64,000 nt of DNA from Caballeronia hypogeia (GTDB lineage Bacteria; Pseudomonadota; Gammaproteobacteria; Burkholderiales; Burkholderiaceae): positions 532,456 to 596,455 of the forward strand of contig NZ_FCOA02000003.1 of NCBI RefSeq assembly GCF_001544875.2. Reading direction: 5' to 3'. Positions 1 through 10,956 of this stretch are shown in pieces. Every line of letters starts with the position of its first letter. Position 1 is the first letter of the stretch. The notes below the pieces were generated by a model. It did no database searches, was not told where the DNA came from, and worked only from the letters and a program-made list of their open reading frames with translations. The translations under genes and the position numbers were made by a program.

Positions 1-209
1 GGAAAAATGGCCGGTCAAACTGGCTTCGGACGACTCGTTATGCGCGTGAAAGGAACGTGCGCAGGTTCGATCGCATTCTACTGCATGCGTTCCAAGTCTT
101 TGTACCAAAGGTGAAATTTTTTAAATCCTAGCAAAACGAGGGAAATCTCACGCCCGGAATTGGGGTTGTCTTCCCTGCCAAATCGTAAGATTGGCGTGCT
201 TTGCTGCCT

Positions 210-1574
210 TTAGGCCGCCGGCGAGGCGCCTTCAGGACCATCTTCGGCATTTAATACCGATTCGACGTCCGGGCGGGCGATGCCATCGATAATCCTTATC
301 TCGCGCTGAGCGTAGGGAATTTCAATGCCATTCTCTGAGAATAACCGCCAAACGGCACGATTTACGTGCGACTTTACGCCGCCCGTGCCCTTGGCGGCCT
401 CCTCAATCCAAAAACTCAGCTCAAGATTAATGCCGTCCGCGCCGAAGCTCGCCAGCAGCGCGGCGGGCGCCGGGTCCTGCAGCACGCGCTCGACGCCCTG
501 CGTCGCCTCGACGAGCAGTTGCATCGCGCGTTCCACGTCCGAGCGGTAGCTCACCTGCACTGCAATCTTCGCATTGCCGCGCGTAAGGTACGACGAATGG
601 TTTTGCACCACATCGGTGATGAGCTTTTCGTTCGGAATCAGCGTTTCGATGCCGTCCAGTCCGCGCACGACCGTGTAGCGCGTGCGAATCTGCGTGACCG
701 TGCCCTGATTGCCGCTCACGCTGATCATGTCGCCGAGCCTGAGCGAGCGGTCCAGCAGGATGATGAACCCGGACACGTAATTGCTCGCGATCTTCTGCAA
801 GCCGAAGCCGAGTCCGACGCCGAGAGCGCCGCCGAACACGCCGAGCACGGTAATGTCGATGCCGACGATCGACAGACTCACCAGAATTGCCGCGAGAATC
901 ATCAGCGCCCGGCCGACGCGCGCGAGCACCACCTTGAGATTCGCGTCGAGCGAGCGGGCGCGCATCAGGCGGTCGTCGAGCAAGGCGCCCGCCCACATCG
1001 CGACGATCAGCGTCACGCACACCCACAGCACGCCCGAGGCGAGCGACAGCAGCGTCATGTGCGCGTTGGCGAAATTGAAGCGCACGCTCGCCATCCAGTG
1101 CACGACGTCGTCCTGGATGCCCATGACGGTGAGCAGCATGGCGACCCAGACGATCACCATCACGAGCTTCTCGAACAGATAGAGCAGCGCGTTGGCCTCG
1201 TGCTCGGCCGCGCCCCGGCTGAACACCCGCCGGGCCACGTAGAGCATCGTGTAGATGACCGTGATGCCGCACAGCGGCACCAGCGCGAGACGCAGGAACG
1301 ACGTGTGGATGAACGGCGCGAGCACGAGCTGCGCGATCGATACGAAGACCGTGCCGAGCAGCGGGAACAGCGCCTTGTTGAGACTTTCCGCGCCGAAACG
1401 CACGGCTTCGAAACGCGACTGGCGGCGCGCATCGAGCTTCGCGCGCAACACGCGCGCGCACCACCATGCCACCGCGAGCAGGCCCAGCAGCGCCGCGACC
1501 TGCCAGATCACTTCCGGCTCGCCGAAATCGCGGAAAAGACGCGCGGAGAGTTCGGACAAGAAGCGATTCTGCAT
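210..1574 (-). CDS. MscS-family mechanosensitive ion channel
   Basis: Inner-membrane channel that should open under membrane tension and release solutes during hypo-osmotic shock. The 454-residue product has about seven hydrophobic segments between residues 20 and 265. The pore-lining helix and the start of the MscS beta domain are seen in the Gly/Ala-rich GVFGGALGVGLGFGLQKIAS near residue 250, followed by the conserved LLDRSLRLGD stretch. A soluble C-terminal domain completes the protein. It is longer than E. coli MscS (286 residues) because of extra N-terminal membrane helices. It lies 12 bp after the rRNA methyltransferase gene on the same strand, so it probably ends a purN-methyltransferase-mscS transcript. 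The family is clear; the paralogue type is not resolved. Confidence 0.9.
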   Translation of the reverse strand: MQNRFLSELSARLFRDFGEPEVIWQVAALLGLLAVAWWCARVLRAKLDARRQSRFEAVRFGAESLNKALFPLLGTVFVSIAQLVLAPFIHTSFLRLALVPLCGITVIYTMLYVARRVFSRGAAEHEANALLYLFEKLVMVIVWVAMLLTVMGIQDDVVHWMASVRFNFANAHMTLLSLASGVLWVCVTLIVAMWAGALLDDRLMRARSLDANLKVVLARVGRALMILAAILVSLSIVGIDITVLGVFGGALGVGLGFGLQKIASNYVSGFIILLDRSLRLGDMISVSGNQGTVTQIRTRYTVVRGLDGIETLIPNEKLITDVVQNHSSYLTRGNAKIAVQVSYRSDVERAMQLLVEATQGVERVLQDPAPAALLASFGADGINLELSFWIEEAAKGTGGVKSHVNRAVWRLFSENGIEIPYAQREIRIIDGIARPDVESVLNAEDGPEGASPAA

Positions 1575-1586
1575 GGTCGCGCGGAC

Positions 1587-2900
1587 TTACTCGGCGTCTG
1601 CTTCCGTCGCGTCGGCGGCCTTGGCGGCCTTTTTCGCGACGTCAGGCACTCGTTCCAGCACCGCCGCGAAGAAGCCATCGGTTCCGTGCTTGTGCGGCCA
1701 CAGCGACAGATACTCGCCCGTGTCGAGATCGATGCGCTGCTCCGCGAGCACGTCGCGCGCCGGCACGACGCGGAAGTTCGGATGCGCCTCCAGGAATTGC
1801 GCGACCACGCCTTCGTTCTCCGCTTGCAGCATCGAGCAGGTCGCGTAGACGAGGCGCCCGCCGGTCTTCACCAGACGCGCGGCGCTCGTCAGGATGGAAA
1901 GCTGCTTGGGCGTCAGCTCAGCGACCGACGCGGGCGACTGGCGCCATTTCAGGTCCGGATTGCGGCGCAAGGTGCCGAGGCCGGAACACGGCGCATCGAC
2001 CAGCACGCGATCGATCTTGCCCGCGAGACGCTTGATCTTGGCGTCGTGCTCGCTGTCGATCAGCACCGGATTCACGTTCGACAGACCGCTGCGCGCAAGG
2101 CGCGGCTTCAGTTTGGCGAGACGGCGGTCGGAAACATCGAACGCGTAGAGGCGGCCGGTGGAGCGCATCATTGCGCCGAGTGCGAGCGTCTTGCCGCCCG
2201 CGCCCGCGCAAAAATCGACGATCATCTCGCCGCGCTTGGGCGCCATCAGCGAGCACAGCAACTGGCTGCCCTCGTCCTGCACTTCGATCCAGCCCTCCTG
2301 GAACGGCGCGAGACGCGTCAGCGCCGGCTTGCCTTCCACGCGGATGCCGAACGGCGCGAACGGCATTTCGCCCGCGTCGATTCCTGCTTCCGCGAGCGAC
2401 TTCAACACGACCTTGCGGTCGGCTTTGATCGGGTTCGCGCGCAGATCGAGCGGCGCCGGGTAGTTCAGCGCGGCCGCGAGTTGCGCGAGCTCTTCGGGCG
2501 CGAAGCGCTTGCCCATCGCCTCATAGATCCATTGCGGCAGGTTCGTCCGCACGCGCACCGGCAGGCTCGCCGGATCGATCTTCGAGACCTGCGCGAGCCA
2601 TTGATATTCATCGGCGGAAACGAACGGCTTGAGCGCGGAAAGGCCGGCCGTCTGCATCAGTCCGAGCAGCGCCAGACGCCGCGCCTGATTGCCGCTGCCG
2701 CTCTCGGCGAGATGCGAAAACTCCATCTTTCGGCGCAGCACGGCGAACACCGCCTCCGCGATCACGCCGCGTTCGCCATGGCCGAGCTTCGGATGCGCGC
2801 GGAAAAAGCGGCTCGTCGCGGCGTCGGCGGGGCCGGAGAAGCGCAGCACGTCCGCGAGCAGCGTTTCGGTTTGTCCAATCAGAAATCCATGCAGCCTCAT
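1587..2900 (-). CDS. RsmB/NOP-family (NOL1/NOP2/Sun) class I SAM-dependent RNA m5C methyltransferase
   Basis: Predicted cytosine-5 methyltransferase acting on rRNA with S-adenosylmethionine. Seen: SAM-binding motif DFCAGAGGKTLALG, the motif IV cysteine in DAPCSGLGTLRRNPD and the motif VI catalytic cysteine in YATCSM. The N-terminal ~130 residues form a helical region where RsmB proteins carry a NusB-like domain. The start at 2900 (MRLHGFLIGQ) is preferred over an in-frame codon at 2933 because its ATG overlaps the purN stop as ATGA, which suggests translational coupling. Length is then 437 residues, close to E. coli RsmB (429). Burkholderias also encode another sun/rsmB, so the exact target base is left open. 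Confidence 0.87.
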   Translation of the reverse strand: MRLHGFLIGQTETLLADVLRFSGPADAATSRFFRAHPKLGHGERGVIAEAVFAVLRRKMEFSHLAESGSGNQARRLALLGLMQTAGLSALKPFVSADEYQWLAQVSKIDPASLPVRVRTNLPQWIYEAMGKRFAPEELAQLAAALNYPAPLDLRANPIKADRKVVLKSLAEAGIDAGEMPFAPFGIRVEGKPALTRLAPFQEGWIEVQDEGSQLLCSLMAPKRGEMIVDFCAGAGGKTLALGAMMRSTGRLYAFDVSDRRLAKLKPRLARSGLSNVNPVLIDSEHDAKIKRLAGKIDRVLVDAPCSGLGTLRRNPDLKWRQSPASVAELTPKQLSILTSAARLVKTGGRLVYATCSMLQAENEGVVAQFLEAHPNFRVVPARDVLAEQRIDLDTGEYLSLWPHKHGTDGFFAAVLERVPDVAKKAAKAADATEADAE

Positions 2901-3547
2901 GCGCCCTCCCCGGCAACGTCGGCAAAGAGCCATTGCGGCTCAGACGGCGTGAGGGCGACACGCTCGCCCTCGACAGATAAACGCCCTTCGATGAACCAGC
3001 GCACCGCGCGCGGGTAAATGATGTGTTCCACCTTGAGCACGCGTGCGGCGAGCGCGGCTGCATCGTCGCCTGCGATGACCGGCACCGCGCCCTGCGCCAC
3101 GATCGGCCCGTGATCCAGCGTCGGCGTGACGAAATGCACGCTCGCGCCGTGCACGCGCACGCCCGCGTCGAGCGCCTGCTGATGCGTGCGCAGGCCCGGA
3201 AAGCACGGCAGGAGCGACGGATGGATGTTGATCATGCGCCCGGCGTATTTCTCGACGAAGGCGTCGGTCAGCACGCGCATGAAGCCCGCCAGCACGACGA
3301 GATCCGGCTCGAAGCGATCGATCTCGCTCGCGAGCGCGGCGTCGAACGATTCGCGGCTTTCGAACTTCCGATGATCCACCACCGCGGTTTCGATGCCGTT
3401 CGCCTGCGCAAAGCCAAGGCCGGCGGCGTCGGGCCGGTTGGAAATGACCGCACGGATGCGGGCCGGCCAGCCTTCGCGAGCGCATGCGCGCACGACGGCC
3501 TCCATGTTGCTCCCGCGTCCGGAGATCAGAATAACGATTTTTTTCAT
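2897..3547 (-). CDS. purN: Phosphoribosylglycinamide formyltransferase
   Basis: Third step of de novo purine synthesis: transfers formyl from 10-formyltetrahydrofolate to GAR in the cytoplasm. The 216-residue protein has the N-terminal glycine-rich ISGRGSNMEAV loop, the catalytic Asn and His in INIHPSLLPCFPG and the catalytic Asp in TLDHGPI, in the order of E. coli PurN (212 residues). It starts with MKKIVILISGRG and is the first gene of a leftward purN-methyltransferase-mscS group. Its stop codon overlaps the next start by ATGA. The 149-bp gap to ribF on the other strand should hold divergent promoters. Confidence 0.96.
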   Translation of the reverse strand: MKKIVILISGRGSNMEAVVRACAREGWPARIRAVISNRPDAAGLGFAQANGIETAVVDHRKFESRESFDAALASEIDRFEPDLVVLAGFMRVLTDAFVEKYAGRMINIHPSLLPCFPGLRTHQQALDAGVRVHGASVHFVTPTLDHGPIVAQGAVPVIAGDDAAALAARVLKVEHIIYPRAVRWFIEGRLSVEGERVALTPSEPQWLFADVAGEGA

Positions 3548-3696
3548 CCGCGGATTTTATCATTCGATGGGTGCGAAAATCGTGCCAATGAAAGGTGGCG
3601 GGTCGCCGCCCTGGCCGCTCGCGCCCGCCCGCCGGCGCGAGCGTTTATAATCTAACGCTTTGCAGCATCAGTCCCTCCCACCGACCAACGCCTATC

Positions 3697-4692
3697 GTGA
3701 GAGTCTTTCGCGGCCTCCCCAATGCCGAAAGCCGGGCGCCCTGCGCACTGACCATCGGCAACTTCGACGGTGTCCATCGCGGTCACCAGGCGCTGCTCGC
3801 GCACGTCCGGGCCGCCGCCGACGCGCGCGGCCTGCCAGTGTGCGTAATGACTTTCGAGCCGCATCCGCGCGAGTTCTTCAATCCGACGGGCGCGCCGCCG
3901 CGCATCGCGATGCTGCGCGACAAGCTGGAGGCGCTGCGCACCAACGGCGTCGACCGCGTGGTGGTCGAGCATTTCAACAAGACCTTCGCAAGCCAGTCGC
4001 CGGATACGTTCGTGAAGAACGTCATCGTCGACGGTTTGCACGCGCAATGGGTCATGGTCGGCGACGACTTCTGCTACGGCGCCAAGCGCGCGGGCGATTT
4101 CGCTTCGCTCAAACGCGCGGGCGAGCAATACGGCTTCGAAGTCGAGCAGATGGCGACGGTCGCGCATCCGAACGGCGCGCGCATTTCGTCGTCATCGGTG
4201 CGGGCGTCGCTCGTCGCGGGCGAGCTGGACGCCGCGCAAATCGCGCTCGGGCGCCCGTACATCATCAGCGGTCACGTGGTGCATGGCGCGAAGCTCGGCC
4301 GCGATCTCGGCTTTCCCACGCTGAATCTGCCCATCGCGCATAAGCGCCCGGCGCTCGCGGGCATTTTCGTCGTGCGCGTTCACGGTCTCGCCGATGAACC
4401 GCTGCCCGCCGTGGCAAGTCTCGGCCTGCGTCCGACCGTCGACGATTCCGGCCGCGTGCTGCTCGAAGTGTTCGTGCTCGACTGGCACGGCGACGCCTAC
4501 GGCAAGCTCGTGCGCGTCGAATTCCTGAAAAAGCTGCGCGACGAGGAGAAGTACGTGGACCTCGAAACGCTCGGCCGCGCGATCGCCAAAGATGTCGACA
4601 ACGCGCGCGCGTACTTCGGCTTGCCGCCCGCCAGTAACGCCGGCAGCCGCGCCACGGGCTTCGCCATTTCGGCGACTGACCGAATTAGGTGA
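3697..4692 (+). CDS. ribF: Bifunctional riboflavin kinase / FAD synthetase
   Basis: Converts riboflavin to FMN and FMN to FAD. The N-terminal nucleotidyltransferase domain shows GNFDGVHRGHQALL near residue 20. The C-terminal flavokinase domain begins with GRPYIISGHVVHGAKLGRDL and GFPTLN near residues 186-210. The frame is open further upstream to 3595, but the GTG at 3697 (VRVFRGLP) gives 331 residues, the normal family length, and an N-terminus like other betaproteobacterial RibF proteins, so I chose it. The gene is followed 105 bp later by ileS on the same strand, the usual ribF-ileS-lspA arrangement. Confidence 0.93.
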   Translation: MRVFRGLPNAESRAPCALTIGNFDGVHRGHQALLAHVRAAADARGLPVCVMTFEPHPREFFNPTGAPPRIAMLRDKLEALRTNGVDRVVVEHFNKTFASQSPDTFVKNVIVDGLHAQWVMVGDDFCYGAKRAGDFASLKRAGEQYGFEVEQMATVAHPNGARISSSSVRASLVAGELDAAQIALGRPYIISGHVVHGAKLGRDLGFPTLNLPIAHKRPALAGIFVVRVHGLADEPLPAVASLGLRPTVDDSGRVLLEVFVLDWHGDAYGKLVRVEFLKKLRDEEKYVDLETLGRAIAKDVDNARAYFGLPPASNAGSRATGFAISATDRIR

Positions 4693-4797
4693 GCGTGCGG
4701 CGCCCGGGCCCGGACCCGCGCGCGCCGCCCGCTGCCCCGCTTCCGATTCATCGCGCGCCAGCACGAGCGCCGCCTCACCGAATTCACTGAGTCACCC

Positions 4798-7629
4798 ATG
4801 AGCGACAAGAAAGAGAAAGCCTCCTCGAAGTACCCCGTCAACCTGCTGGACACGCCCTTCCCGATGCGCGGCGATCTGCCGAAGCGCGAACCCGCGTGGG
4901 TCAAGGAGTGGCAGGACAACAAGATCTACGAGAAGATTCGCGCCGCGAGCAAAGGCCGCAAGAAGTTCATCCTGCACGACGGCCCGCCGTATGCGAACGG
5001 CGACATCCACCTCGGCCACGCGGTGAACAAGATCCTGAAGGACATGATCGTCAAGGCGCGCAATCTCGCGGGCTTCGACGCGGTCTACGTGCCGGGCTGG
5101 GACTGCCATGGCATGCCGATCGAAATCCAGATCGAAAAGCAGTTCGGCAAGACGCTGCCCGCCATCGAAGTGATGCAGAAGGCGCGCGCCTACGCCGGCG
5201 AGCAGATCGAGAAGCAGAAGGTCGGCTTCCGCCGTCTGGGCGTGCTCGGCGACTGGGACGATCCGTACAAGACCATGAACTTCACGAACGAAGCGGGCGA
5301 AATCCGCGCGCTCGGCAAGATCATGGAAAAGGGCTTCGTGTTCCGCGGCCTCAAGCCGGTGAACTGGTGTTTCGACTGCGGATCGGCGCTCGCCGAAGCG
5401 GAAGTCGAGTACAAGGACAAGACCGATCCGACCATCGACGTGATGTTCGCGTTCGCTGAAGCCGAAAAGACCGCGCAGGCGTTCGGCCTGAACGCGCTGC
5501 CGAAGGCGGATGGCGGCGTCGTCATCTGGACGACGACTCCCTGGACCATTCCCGCCAACCAGGCGCTCAACGTGCATCCGGAGATCGTCTACGCGCTCGT
5601 CGATACGCCGCGCGGCCTGCTGATCCTCGCACAGGAGCGCGTCGAGGAATGCCTGAAGAACTACGGCCTCACGGGCGGCGTCATCGCGACGACGACCGGC
5701 GAGAAGCTCGCCAATCTGCGCTTCCATCATCCGCTGGCGGCGGCGCATCCGGGCTACAAGCGCACCGCGCCGGTCTATCTCGGCGATTACGTGACGACCG
5801 AAAGCGGCACGGGCATCGTGCACTCGTCGCCGGCGTATGGCGTGGAAGACTTCGTGTCGTGCAAGGCGCACGGCATGTCGGACTCGGACATCATCAATCC
5901 GGTGATGGGCGACGGCCGTTACATCGAATCGCTGCCGCTGTTCGGCGGGCTGTCGATCTGGAAAGCGAATCCGCAAATCGTCGAGGCGCTCGAAGGCGCG
6001 GGTTCGCTCCTCAAGAGCGAAAAGTACACGCACAGCTACATGCACTGCTGGCGCCACAAGACGCCGATCATCTATCGCGCGACGTCCCAATGGTTCGCCG
6101 GCATGGACGTGAAGCCCAAGGACGGCGGCCGCACGCTGCGCGAGATCGCGCTCGAGGGCGTGGAGAACACGGCGTTCTATCCGTCGTGGGGCAAGCAGCG
6201 TCTCTACAGCATGATCGCGAACCGCCCGGACTGGACGCTCTCGCGTCAGCGTCAATGGGGCGTGCCGATGGCCTTCTTCGTGCACAAGGAAACCGGCGAG
6301 CTGCATCCGCGCACGCTGGAGCTGCTGGAGGAAGTGGCGAAGCGCGTCGAGGAAGGCGGCATCGAGACGTGGCAAGCGCTCGATCCGCGCGAGCTGATCG
6401 GCGACGACGCCAACATGTACGAAAAGAACCGCGACACGCTCGACGTGTGGTTCGATTCCGGCACGACGCACTGGCACGTGCTGCGCGGCTCGCACAAGGA
6501 TTCGCTGCAATTCCCGGCCGATCTGTATCTGGAAGGTTCGGACCAGCATCGCGGCTGGTTCCATTCCTCACTGCTCACGGCTTCGATGCTCGATGGCCGT
6601 CCGCCCTACGACGCGCTGCTCACGCATGGCTTCACCGTCGATGGCGAAGGTCGCAAGATGTCGAAGTCGCTCGGCAACGGTATCGATCCTCATGAGGTGT
6701 CGAACCGTCTGGGCGCGGAAATCATCCGCTTGTGGATCGCATCGACGGATTACTCGGGCGAGCTCGCGATCTCGGAAGAAATCCTCAAGCGCGTGACGGA
6801 GACGTATCGACGTATCCGCAACACGCTGCGCTTCCTGCTCGCGAACCTGTCGGACTTCGAGTTCGACAAGGACGCGCTGCCGGTCTCCGACTGGCTCGAA
6901 ATCGATCGTTACGCGGTCGCGCTCACGCGCAACCTGCAGGACGACGCGCTCTCGCACTACGAGAAGTATGAGTTCCATCCGGTCGTCGCCAAGATCGCGA
7001 CGTTCTGCTCGGAAGACTTGGGCGGCTTCTATCTCGACGTGCTGAAGGATCGTCTCTACACGACGAAGCCCGGTTCGCGCGAGCGCCGCAGCGCGCAGAC
7101 CGCGCTGTTCCATATCGCGCATGGTCTGCTGCGTCTGGTCGCGCCGTATCTGTCGTTCACGGCGGAAGAAGCGTACAAGGTGCTCAAGCCGGGTCAGGAC
7201 ACAATCTTCACGGAAGTCTTCGCGACTTATCCGGACATAGCGAACGGCGGCGATCTGCTCGACAAGTGGACGCTCATCCGCAACGCGCGCGGCGATGTGA
7301 CCAAGGCGCTGGAAGAAGCGCGCACGGCGAACCAGATCGGTTCGTCGCTGCAGGCCGAAGTCGTGGTGCGCGCGAGCGGCGCACGTTACGACGCGCTCGC
7401 GAGTCTCGGCGATGCATTGCGCTTCGTGCTGATCACTTCGTCGGCTCAGGTCGAGAAGGTCGGAAGCGAAGCGGAAGAAGGCGTCGATGTCAAGGCATCG
7501 AGCTACATGAAGTGCGAGCGTTGCTGGCACTATTGCGCGGACGTCGGCTCGCACGCGGATCATCCGGGTCTGTGCGGTCGCTGCTTCTCCAACCTGTTCG
7601 GCGCCGGCGAAACGCGGGGCGCAGCATAA
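4798..7629 (+). CDS. ileS: Isoleucyl-tRNA synthetase
   Basis: Charges tRNA-Ile with isoleucine and edits misactivated valine. The 943-residue class I synthetase has the HIGH-type signature as HLGH in [31 protein letters not shown] of the editing domain, and KMSKS at residues 620-624. A C-terminal zinc-binding module has Cys at 906, 909, 926 and 929, as in the eubacterial-type enzyme. It is the head of a tight run: its TAA overlaps the lspA ATG. Length and motifs are complete with no anomaly. Confidence 0.98.
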   Translation: MSDKKEKASSKYPVNLLDTPFPMRGDLPKREPAWVKEWQDNKIYEKIRAASKGRKKFILHDGPPYANGDIHLGHAVNKILKDMIVKARNLAGFDAVYVPGWDCHGMPIEIQIEKQFGKTLPAIEVMQKARAYAGEQIEKQKVGFRRLGVLGDWDDPYKTMNFTNEAGEIRALGKIMEKGFVFRGLKPVNWCFDCGSALAEAEVEYKDKTDPTIDVMFAFAEAEKTAQAFGLNALPKADGGVVIWTTTPWTIPANQALNVHPEIVYALVDTPRGLLILAQERVEECLKNYGLTGGVIATTTGEKLANLRFHHPLAAAHPGYKRTAPVYLGDYVTTESGTGIVHSSPAYGVEDFVSCKAHGMSDSDIINPVMGDGRYIESLPLFGGLSIWKANPQIVEALEGAGSLLKSEKYTHSYMHCWRHKTPIIYRATSQWFAGMDVKPKDGGRTLREIALEGVENTAFYPSWGKQRLYSMIANRPDWTLSRQRQWGVPMAFFVHKETGELHPRTLELLEEVAKRVEEGGIETWQALDPRELIGDDANMYEKNRDTLDVWFDSGTTHWHVLRGSHKDSLQFPADLYLEGSDQHRGWFHSSLLTASMLDGRPPYDALLTHGFTVDGEGRKMSKSLGNGIDPHEVSNRLGAEIIRLWIASTDYSGELAISEEILKRVTETYRRIRNTLRFLLANLSDFEFDKDALPVSDWLEIDRYAVALTRNLQDDALSHYEKYEFHPVVAKIATFCSEDLGGFYLDVLKDRLYTTKPGSRERRSAQTALFHIAHGLLRLVAPYLSFTAEEAYKVLKPGQDTIFTEVFATYPDIANGGDLLDKWTLIRNARGDVTKALEEARTANQIGSSLQAEVVVRASGARYDALASLGDALRFVLITSSAQVEKVGSEAEEGVDVKASSYMKCERCWHYCADVGSHADHPGLCGRCFSNLFGAGETRGAA

Positions 7630-8147
7630 TGGCTCGACCGATGGCGAAACAAACTACCAGTAAAACGGCGGGCAGCGGATCGCTCGCGCCGTGGCTCGGG
7701 GTCGCGCTGATCGTGATCCTGTTCGACCAGCTGACGAAGATCGCGGTGCAGCGCATGTTCGCCTACGGCGACCCGCACGCGCTCACGCCCTTCTTCAATC
7801 TGCTGCTCGTCTACAACCGCGGCGCGGCGTTCAGCTTTCTCGCCATGGCGGGCGGCTGGCAGCGCTGGGCGTTCACCGCGCTCGGCGTCGTCGCGGCGAT
7901 CGTGATCTGCTATTTGCTCAAGCGGCATTCGGGACAGCGGCTCTTCTGCACGGCGCTCTCGCTCATCATGGGCGGCGCGATCGGCAACGTGATCGACCGG
8001 CTCGCGTACGGTCACGTGATCGACTTCCTCGATTTCCACGTGAACACGTGGCACTGGCCGGCGTTCAATCTCGCCGACAGCGCGATCACCATCGGCGCAG
8101 TCCTGTTGATCTTCGACGAATTGCGGCGCGTACGCGGTTCGAAATGA
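7629..8147 (+). CDS. lspA: Lipoprotein signal peptidase (signal peptidase II)
   Basis: Inner-membrane aspartyl protease that removes signal peptides from diacylglyceryl-modified prolipoproteins. The 172-residue product has four hydrophobic segments. The two catalytic aspartates lie in GNVIDRL and FNLADSAI, and the conserved [10 protein letters not shown] stretch is present. The ATG at 7629 shares its A with the ileS stop (TAATG), indicating coupling; a second in-frame ATG at 7641 is possible. A hairpin at 8159-8177 follows, before coaBC. The ileS-lspA pairing is widely conserved. Confidence 0.96.
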   Translation: MARPMAKQTTSKTAGSGSLAPWLGVALIVILFDQLTKIAVQRMFAYGDPHALTPFFNLLLVYNRGAAFSFLAMAGGWQRWAFTALGVVAAIVICYLLKRHSGQRLFCTALSLIMGGAIGNVIDRLAYGHVIDFLDFHVNTWHWPAFNLADSAITIGAVLLIFDELRRVRGSK

Positions 8148-8158
8148 CGTTCAAAACG

Positions 8159-8186
8159 CGGCTCCTTCCCGGAGCCGTGTTCTTTT
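8159..8186 (+). terminator. Candidate intrinsic terminator after lspA
   Basis: Seven-base stem CGGCTCC/GGAGCCG (8159-8165 with 8171-8177), 5-base loop, then a short T-rich tail. It lies in the 53-bp lspA-coaBC gap, so it may attenuate rather than end the transcript. Confidence 0.55.
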
Positions 8187-8200
8187 GCGATGGAGGCATT

Positions 8201-9412
8201 TTGGAACTCGCGGGCAAACATCTCGTTTTGGGACTCACGGGCGGCATCGCCTGCTACAAGATCGCCGAACTCACGCGTCTGCTCATCAAGGCCGGCGCGA
8301 CCGTGCAGATCGTGATGACCGAAGCCGCCACGCAGTTCATCACGCCCGTCACGATGCAGGCGCTCTCGGGCCGTCCCGTGTACACGTCGCAGTGGGACGC
8401 GCGCATGCCGAACAACATGCCGCATATCGACCTCTCGCGCGAGGCGGATGTCATTGTCATCGCGCCCGCCTCCACCGATTTCATCGCGAAGATCGCGCAC
8501 GGCAGATGCGACGACCTGCTCTCGACGCTCGTCATCGCGCGCGATTGCCCGCTGCTCGTCGTGCCCGCGATGAACCGCCAGATGTGGCAGAACCCGGCAA
8601 CGCAACGCAACGTCGCGCAGATTCGTGCGGATGGCGTCGAGGTGCTCGGGCCGGACTCCGGGTCGCAGGCCTGCGGCGAAGTCGGCGACGGGCGCATGAT
8701 CGAACCGGAAGCCGCCTTCGAAGCCATCTGCGCGTTCTTCCAGCCGAAGATCATGCGCGGCCAGCGCGTGCTGATCACCGCCGGCCCAACCTTCGAGCCG
8801 CTCGATCCGGTGCGCGGCATCACCAATCGCTCGTCCGGCAAGATGGGCTTCGCGCTCGCGCGCGCAGCAGCGCAGGCGGGCGCGGACGTGCATCTCGTCG
8901 CCGGTCCGGTATCCCTGCCCACACCGTGGGGCGTATATCGCGAGGACGTGCAGACCGCGCAGCAGATGCACGACGCCGTGATGGCCGCCACGCCCGACGC
9001 CGATGTCTTCATCGCGGTGGCGGCGGTCGCGGACTGGCGCGTCGATCACGTCAGCGAGCACAAGATCAAGAAGGCCGCGGGACAGCCTTTGCCGGCGTTC
9101 AATTTCGTCGAAAATCCGGACATTCTCGCGACGGTCGCGAAGCTGTCGAACCCGCCGTATTGCGTCGGCTTCGCGGCGGAAAGCGGCGATCTGCAGCTCA
9201 ACGGCATGGAAAAGCGCAAGCGCAAGGGCGTGCCGCTACTGATCGGCAATATCGGCCAGCTCACGTTCGGGCGCGACGACAACGAAGTCGTGCTGTTCGA
9301 CGAAAGCGGTACGACGCCGCTGCCGCGCGCCGACAAGCAGGAACTCGCGCGCACGCTGATCGCGGAAATCGCGAAACGCGCGCCGCGCACGGGCGGGCCG
9401 CTGCTGTCATGA
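8201..9412 (+). CDS. coaBC: Bifunctional phosphopantothenoylcysteine decarboxylase / phosphopantothenate-cysteine ligase
   Basis: Two consecutive steps of coenzyme A synthesis. The N-terminal CoaC flavoprotein domain shows [10 protein letters not shown], the substrate-binding PAMNRQMW and a redox-active region with [12 protein letters not shown]. The CoaB half starts near residue 190 with [18 protein letters not shown]. The frame is open upstream, but homology begins at [15 protein letters not shown], so the start is taken as the TTG at 8201, with GGAGG at 8192-8196 four bases upstream. That gives 403 residues, the normal length. Its stop overlaps the next gene by ATGA. Confidence 0.94.
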   Translation: MELAGKHLVLGLTGGIACYKIAELTRLLIKAGATVQIVMTEAATQFITPVTMQALSGRPVYTSQWDARMPNNMPHIDLSREADVIVIAPASTDFIAKIAHGRCDDLLSTLVIARDCPLLVVPAMNRQMWQNPATQRNVAQIRADGVEVLGPDSGSQACGEVGDGRMIEPEAAFEAICAFFQPKIMRGQRVLITAGPTFEPLDPVRGITNRSSGKMGFALARAAAQAGADVHLVAGPVSLPTPWGVYREDVQTAQQMHDAVMAATPDADVFIAVAAVADWRVDHVSEHKIKKAAGQPLPAFNFVENPDILATVAKLSNPPYCVGFAAESGDLQLNGMEKRKRKGVPLLIGNIGQLTFGRDDNEVVLFDESGTTPLPRADKQELARTLIAEIAKRAPRTGGPLLS

Positions 9413-10434
9413 CGCGGCTCTCCGTTCTCGACCAGACGCCCGTCATCCACGGCCACACGACCGCGGACGCGATCGCTGCGACGCTCGATCTCGCGCAGCT
9501 CGCTGACGATCTCGGCTACACGCGTTACTGGTGCGCGGAGCATCACGGCCTGCATGGCGTGTCGAACCCGTGTCCCGAAGTGATGCTGGCGCGCATCGGC
9601 AGTCTGACGAAGCGCATCCGCATCGGGTCGGGCGGCGTGATGCTGCCGTATTACTCGCCGTTCAAGGTGGCCGAGCAATTCCTGATGCTCGAAGCGCTGT
9701 TTCCGAATCGCGTCGATTTGGGCGTAGGACGCGCACCCGGCGGGGACATGCGCACCGCCCAGGCGGTCGCGGCGGGTTCGTACAATCGCGGCGATATCTT
9801 TCCGCAGCAGGTCGCGGAACTGATCGCCCTCTTTGACGGCAAGCTGCCCGACGACTCTCTCGCGCGCGGCGTGCTGCTTCAGCCGCAAATCGATACGCGC
9901 CCCGAACTCTGGATGCTCGGCTCGTCCGACTTCGGCGGCCTTCTCGCCGCGCAACTCGGCATCCGCTTCGCGTTCGCGCATTTCATCAACGCGCAGTACG
10001 GGCATCGCGTGGCGGAGGCGTATCGCGAGCGGTTCACGGCGGGACACGAAGCACAGCCGTATCTCGCAGCGGCAATTTTCGTGATCTGCGCCGATACCGA
10101 CGAAGAAGCCGAAGCGCTCGAAAAAGCCGTCGATCTGCGTCGCGTGCAGATGGCGTACGGTCTGAACCAGCCGATTCCGTCAATCGCGCAAGGCGCCGCG
10201 CAGCATTACGGCGAGCGCGAACTCGCGGTGATCGCGCATGAGAAGGCGCGCAGCATCATCGGCACGCCGGAGCGCGTGACCGAACAGATTCACGTCCTGC
10301 AGGAACGCTTCAACGCCGACGAGCTGATCGTGCTGACGGTCGCCGGCAGCTACGCCGCACGCACGCGGTCCTATCAACTTCTGGCCGACGCCTTCGAGGT
10401 CGGCCGCCCGAACCCCGCACACCCGAACACATGA
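9409..10434 (+). CDS. LLM class flavin-dependent oxidoreductase (luciferase-like)
   Basis: Bacterial luciferase-like monooxygenase family; substrate unknown. The 341-residue protein starts [12 protein letters not shown] and has the family hallmarks: [15 protein letters not shown] near residue 40, [20 protein letters not shown], and [13 protein letters not shown] near residue 105. It resembles the MsnO8/YhbW-type subgroup. The start at 9409 is fixed by a 4-bp ATGA overlap with coaBC, and its own stop overlaps dut the same way, so it is translated within the coaBC-dut run. No role in CoA or dUTP metabolism can be read from the sequence. Confidence 0.88.
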   Translation: MTRLSVLDQTPVIHGHTTADAIAATLDLAQLADDLGYTRYWCAEHHGLHGVSNPCPEVMLARIGSLTKRIRIGSGGVMLPYYSPFKVAEQFLMLEALFPNRVDLGVGRAPGGDMRTAQAVAAGSYNRGDIFPQQVAELIALFDGKLPDDSLARGVLLQPQIDTRPELWMLGSSDFGGLLAAQLGIRFAFAHFINAQYGHRVAEAYRERFTAGHEAQPYLAAAIFVICADTDEEAEALEKAVDLRRVQMAYGLNQPIPSIAQGAAQHYGERELAVIAHEKARSIIGTPERVTEQIHVLQERFNADELIVLTVAGSYAARTRSYQLLADAFEVGRPNPAHPNT

Positions 10435-10877
10435 AACTCGACGTCAAGATTCTCGACGCGCGCATGCGCGACTACCTGCCCGCCTACGCCACGCCCGGTA
10501 GCGCGGGGCTCGATCTGCGCGCCTGTCTCGATGCGCCGCTCGTCATCGAGCCGCATCAGACCGTGCTCGTGCCGACCGGCCTCGCCATTCACCTCGCCGA
10601 CCCCGGCTACGCGGCGCTGATCCTGCCGCGCTCGGGAATGGGCCACAAGCACGGCATCGTGCTGGGCAATCTGGTCGGTCTGATCGACTCGGATTATCAA
10701 GGTCAACTGATGGTCTCTACTTGGAATCGCGGCGACACTGCGTTCACGCTCAACCCAATGGAACGGCTCGCGCAGATGGTCATCGTGCCGGTGGTGCAGG
10801 CGCAGTTCAATATCGTCGAAGACTTCGAAGCAAGCGAACGCGGCGCGGGCGGCTTCGGCAGCACGGGCAAGCACTGA
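10431..10877 (+). CDS. dut: dUTP diphosphatase
   Basis: Hydrolyses dUTP to dUMP and pyrophosphate, keeping uracil out of DNA and feeding thymidylate synthesis. The 148-residue trimeric-type dUTPase has its five motifs in order: [37 protein letters not shown], and the C-terminal [10 protein letters not shown] that closes over the active site. It is the last gene of the rightward ileS-dut run, overlapping the oxidoreductase gene by ATGA, and is followed by a bidirectional terminator shared with clpA. Confidence 0.97.
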   Translation: MKLDVKILDARMRDYLPAYATPGSAGLDLRACLDAPLVIEPHQTVLVPTGLAIHLADPGYAALILPRSGMGHKHGIVLGNLVGLIDSDYQGQLMVSTWNRGDTAFTLNPMERLAQMVIVPVVQAQFNIVEDFEASERGAGGFGSTGKH

Positions 10878-10900
10878 GCCTTTCGCGTTTCCTCAAGGCG

Positions 10901-10940
10901 AAAAAAAACGGCGCGGTGTTGAAACCGCGCCGTTTTCACA
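10901..10940. terminator. Bidirectional terminator between dut and clpA
   Basis: Ten-base stem ACGGCGCGGT/ACCGCGCCGT (10908-10917 with 10924-10933) with an A-tract on the left and T-tract on the right, so it can terminate both converging genes. Confidence 0.9.
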
Positions 10941-10956
10941 TCAAAGACCCCTGCGT

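Noticed and set aside
366..3017. An 883-codon open frame opposite mscS and the rRNA methyltransferase gene
   Set aside because: It is antisense to two clear genes; composition is Arg/His/Ala-rich without any domain, typical of shadow frames in GC-rich DNA.
6447..6460. A GTTCGATTCC stretch resembling a tRNA T-arm
   Set aside because: It is inside ileS and no cloverleaf can be drawn around it.
4792..6564. A 590-codon open frame opposite ileS
   Set aside because: Antisense shadow of ileS; no motif or ribosome site.
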